This document shows, one piece after another, positions 12,851 to 13,075 of a stretch of DNA of 13,075 nt (positions are counted from its first letter, which is position 1; each line of letters begins with the position of its first letter). Where the stretch lies: the NCBI GenBank assembly GCA_937911885.1, contig CALDPW010000211.1, positions 1 to 13,075 of the forward strand, written 5' to 3'. The translations under genes and the position numbers were made by a program. Under the pieces are notes generated by a model. That model worked only from the letters and a program-made list of their open reading frames with translations. It was not told the origin of the DNA and made no database searches. Origin of the DNA: an uncultured Clostridia bacterium. GTDB lineage: Bacteria; Bacillota; Clostridia; Christensenellales; UBA1242.

Positions 12851-13075
12851 ATGGCAACTGAAAAAAGGTTTATAATTGAAGACGATGTTTTAATGCAAGA
12901 GTGGAATTGGGATAAAAACAATAAATTATATTTAAATCCAAACGCTCTAACTTTTTCTAGTGGAAAAAAAGCATGGTGGAAATGCAAATTAAATCACGAG
13001 TGGGAATCAACAATTTATCATAAAGCTGTTAGATTGCAAGGATGTCCATATTGTTCTAATCGTAAAGTATTGGTT
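12851..13075 (+). CDS. DUF4379-type treble-clef zinc-finger protein, 3'-truncated
   Basis: The window ends after 75 residues with the frame open. EWNWDKNNKLYLNPN, then WWKCKLNHEWESTIYHKA and GCPYCSNRK, match the DUF4379 (probable zinc-ribbon/treble-clef) module. Its landmarks are a leading EW motif, W-x-C, H-x-W and a final C-P-x-C zinc pair. Proteins of this family usually carry several such modules in tandem and sometimes a restriction-nuclease-like C-terminal domain; neither can be seen here. The ATG at 12851 has no ribosome binding site and lies at the predicted transcription start. A second ATG (residue 15) falls just at the domain's EW motif and has no better site. The family often sits in accessory or mobile regions. 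The zinc-finger call is firm, the full protein's function unknown. Confidence 0.82.
   Translation, partial: MATEKRFIIEDDVLMQEWNWDKNNKLYLNPNALTFSSGKKAWWKCKLNHEWESTIYHKAVRLQGCPYCSNRKVLV

Noticed and set aside
1..13075. CRISPR arrays, transposases, integrases, rRNA or tRNA genes
   Set aside because: I saw no spaced direct repeats, no such proteins, and no cloverleaf or rRNA sequence on either strand.

Overview
The window looks like chromosomal DNA of a low-GC member of the Bacillota (Firmicutes), most likely an uncultured Clostridia-like gut bacterium. This is an inference. It rests on strong AT richness, AAA/CAA/CCA codon preference, the style of the EF-Tu and ribosomal proteins, and clear sigma-A promoters with 17-base spacers. 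All 16 genes whose stop is visible end in TAA or TAG, and tryptophan is encoded by TGG, so the standard bacterial code fits.

Layout. (1) Bases 1-1484 are one open frame, but it is a chimera. About 40 codons of a ClpB/ClpC AAA+ ATPase run in frame into an EF-G (fusA) that lacks its GTPase domain. Codon usage changes again near 575-740. An assembly or amplification chimera is the simplest explanation. (2) tuf (EF-Tu) follows and ends in a strong terminator. (3) Two unknown proteins (503 aa on +, 254 aa on -) converge on a shared bidirectional terminator. (4) A two-gene ABC-2 type exporter operon follows, with its own promoter. (5) A translation and secretion block comes next: rpmG-secE-nusG-rplK-rplA, then rplJ-rplL from a separate promoter with an L10-type attenuator leader. 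Two look-alike structures, one ahead of rplK and one ahead of rplA, imitate the L1-binding site of 23S rRNA. (6) After rplL the expected rpoB-rpoC is absent. Instead there are rplI (minus strand), a tandem DUF1540-like cysteine-rich protein, and a third unknown helical protein (214 aa). (7) The right edge holds a perfect 12-bp inverted repeat of locally higher GC. It is followed by the start of a DUF4379-type zinc-finger protein, which may open an accessory region.

How the parts work together. Most of the window supports protein synthesis: elongation factors EF-G and EF-Tu, large-subunit proteins L33, L11, L1, L10, L7/L12 and L9, the SecE translocon subunit, and NusG. It shows textbook autoregulatory RNA architecture. 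The unknown 503-aa gene and the ABC operon share a near-identical promoter and leader (TTGTAA, 17 bases, TATAAT, then TATATGGGGGA), which suggests common regulation. No tRNA, rRNA, CRISPR array, transposase or integrase was found. I could not identify a clear new biological system. The best leads are the duplicated L1-site mimic, the promoter-terminator arrangement before rpmG, the unknown proteins with shared promoter design, and the 12732-12785 palindrome.
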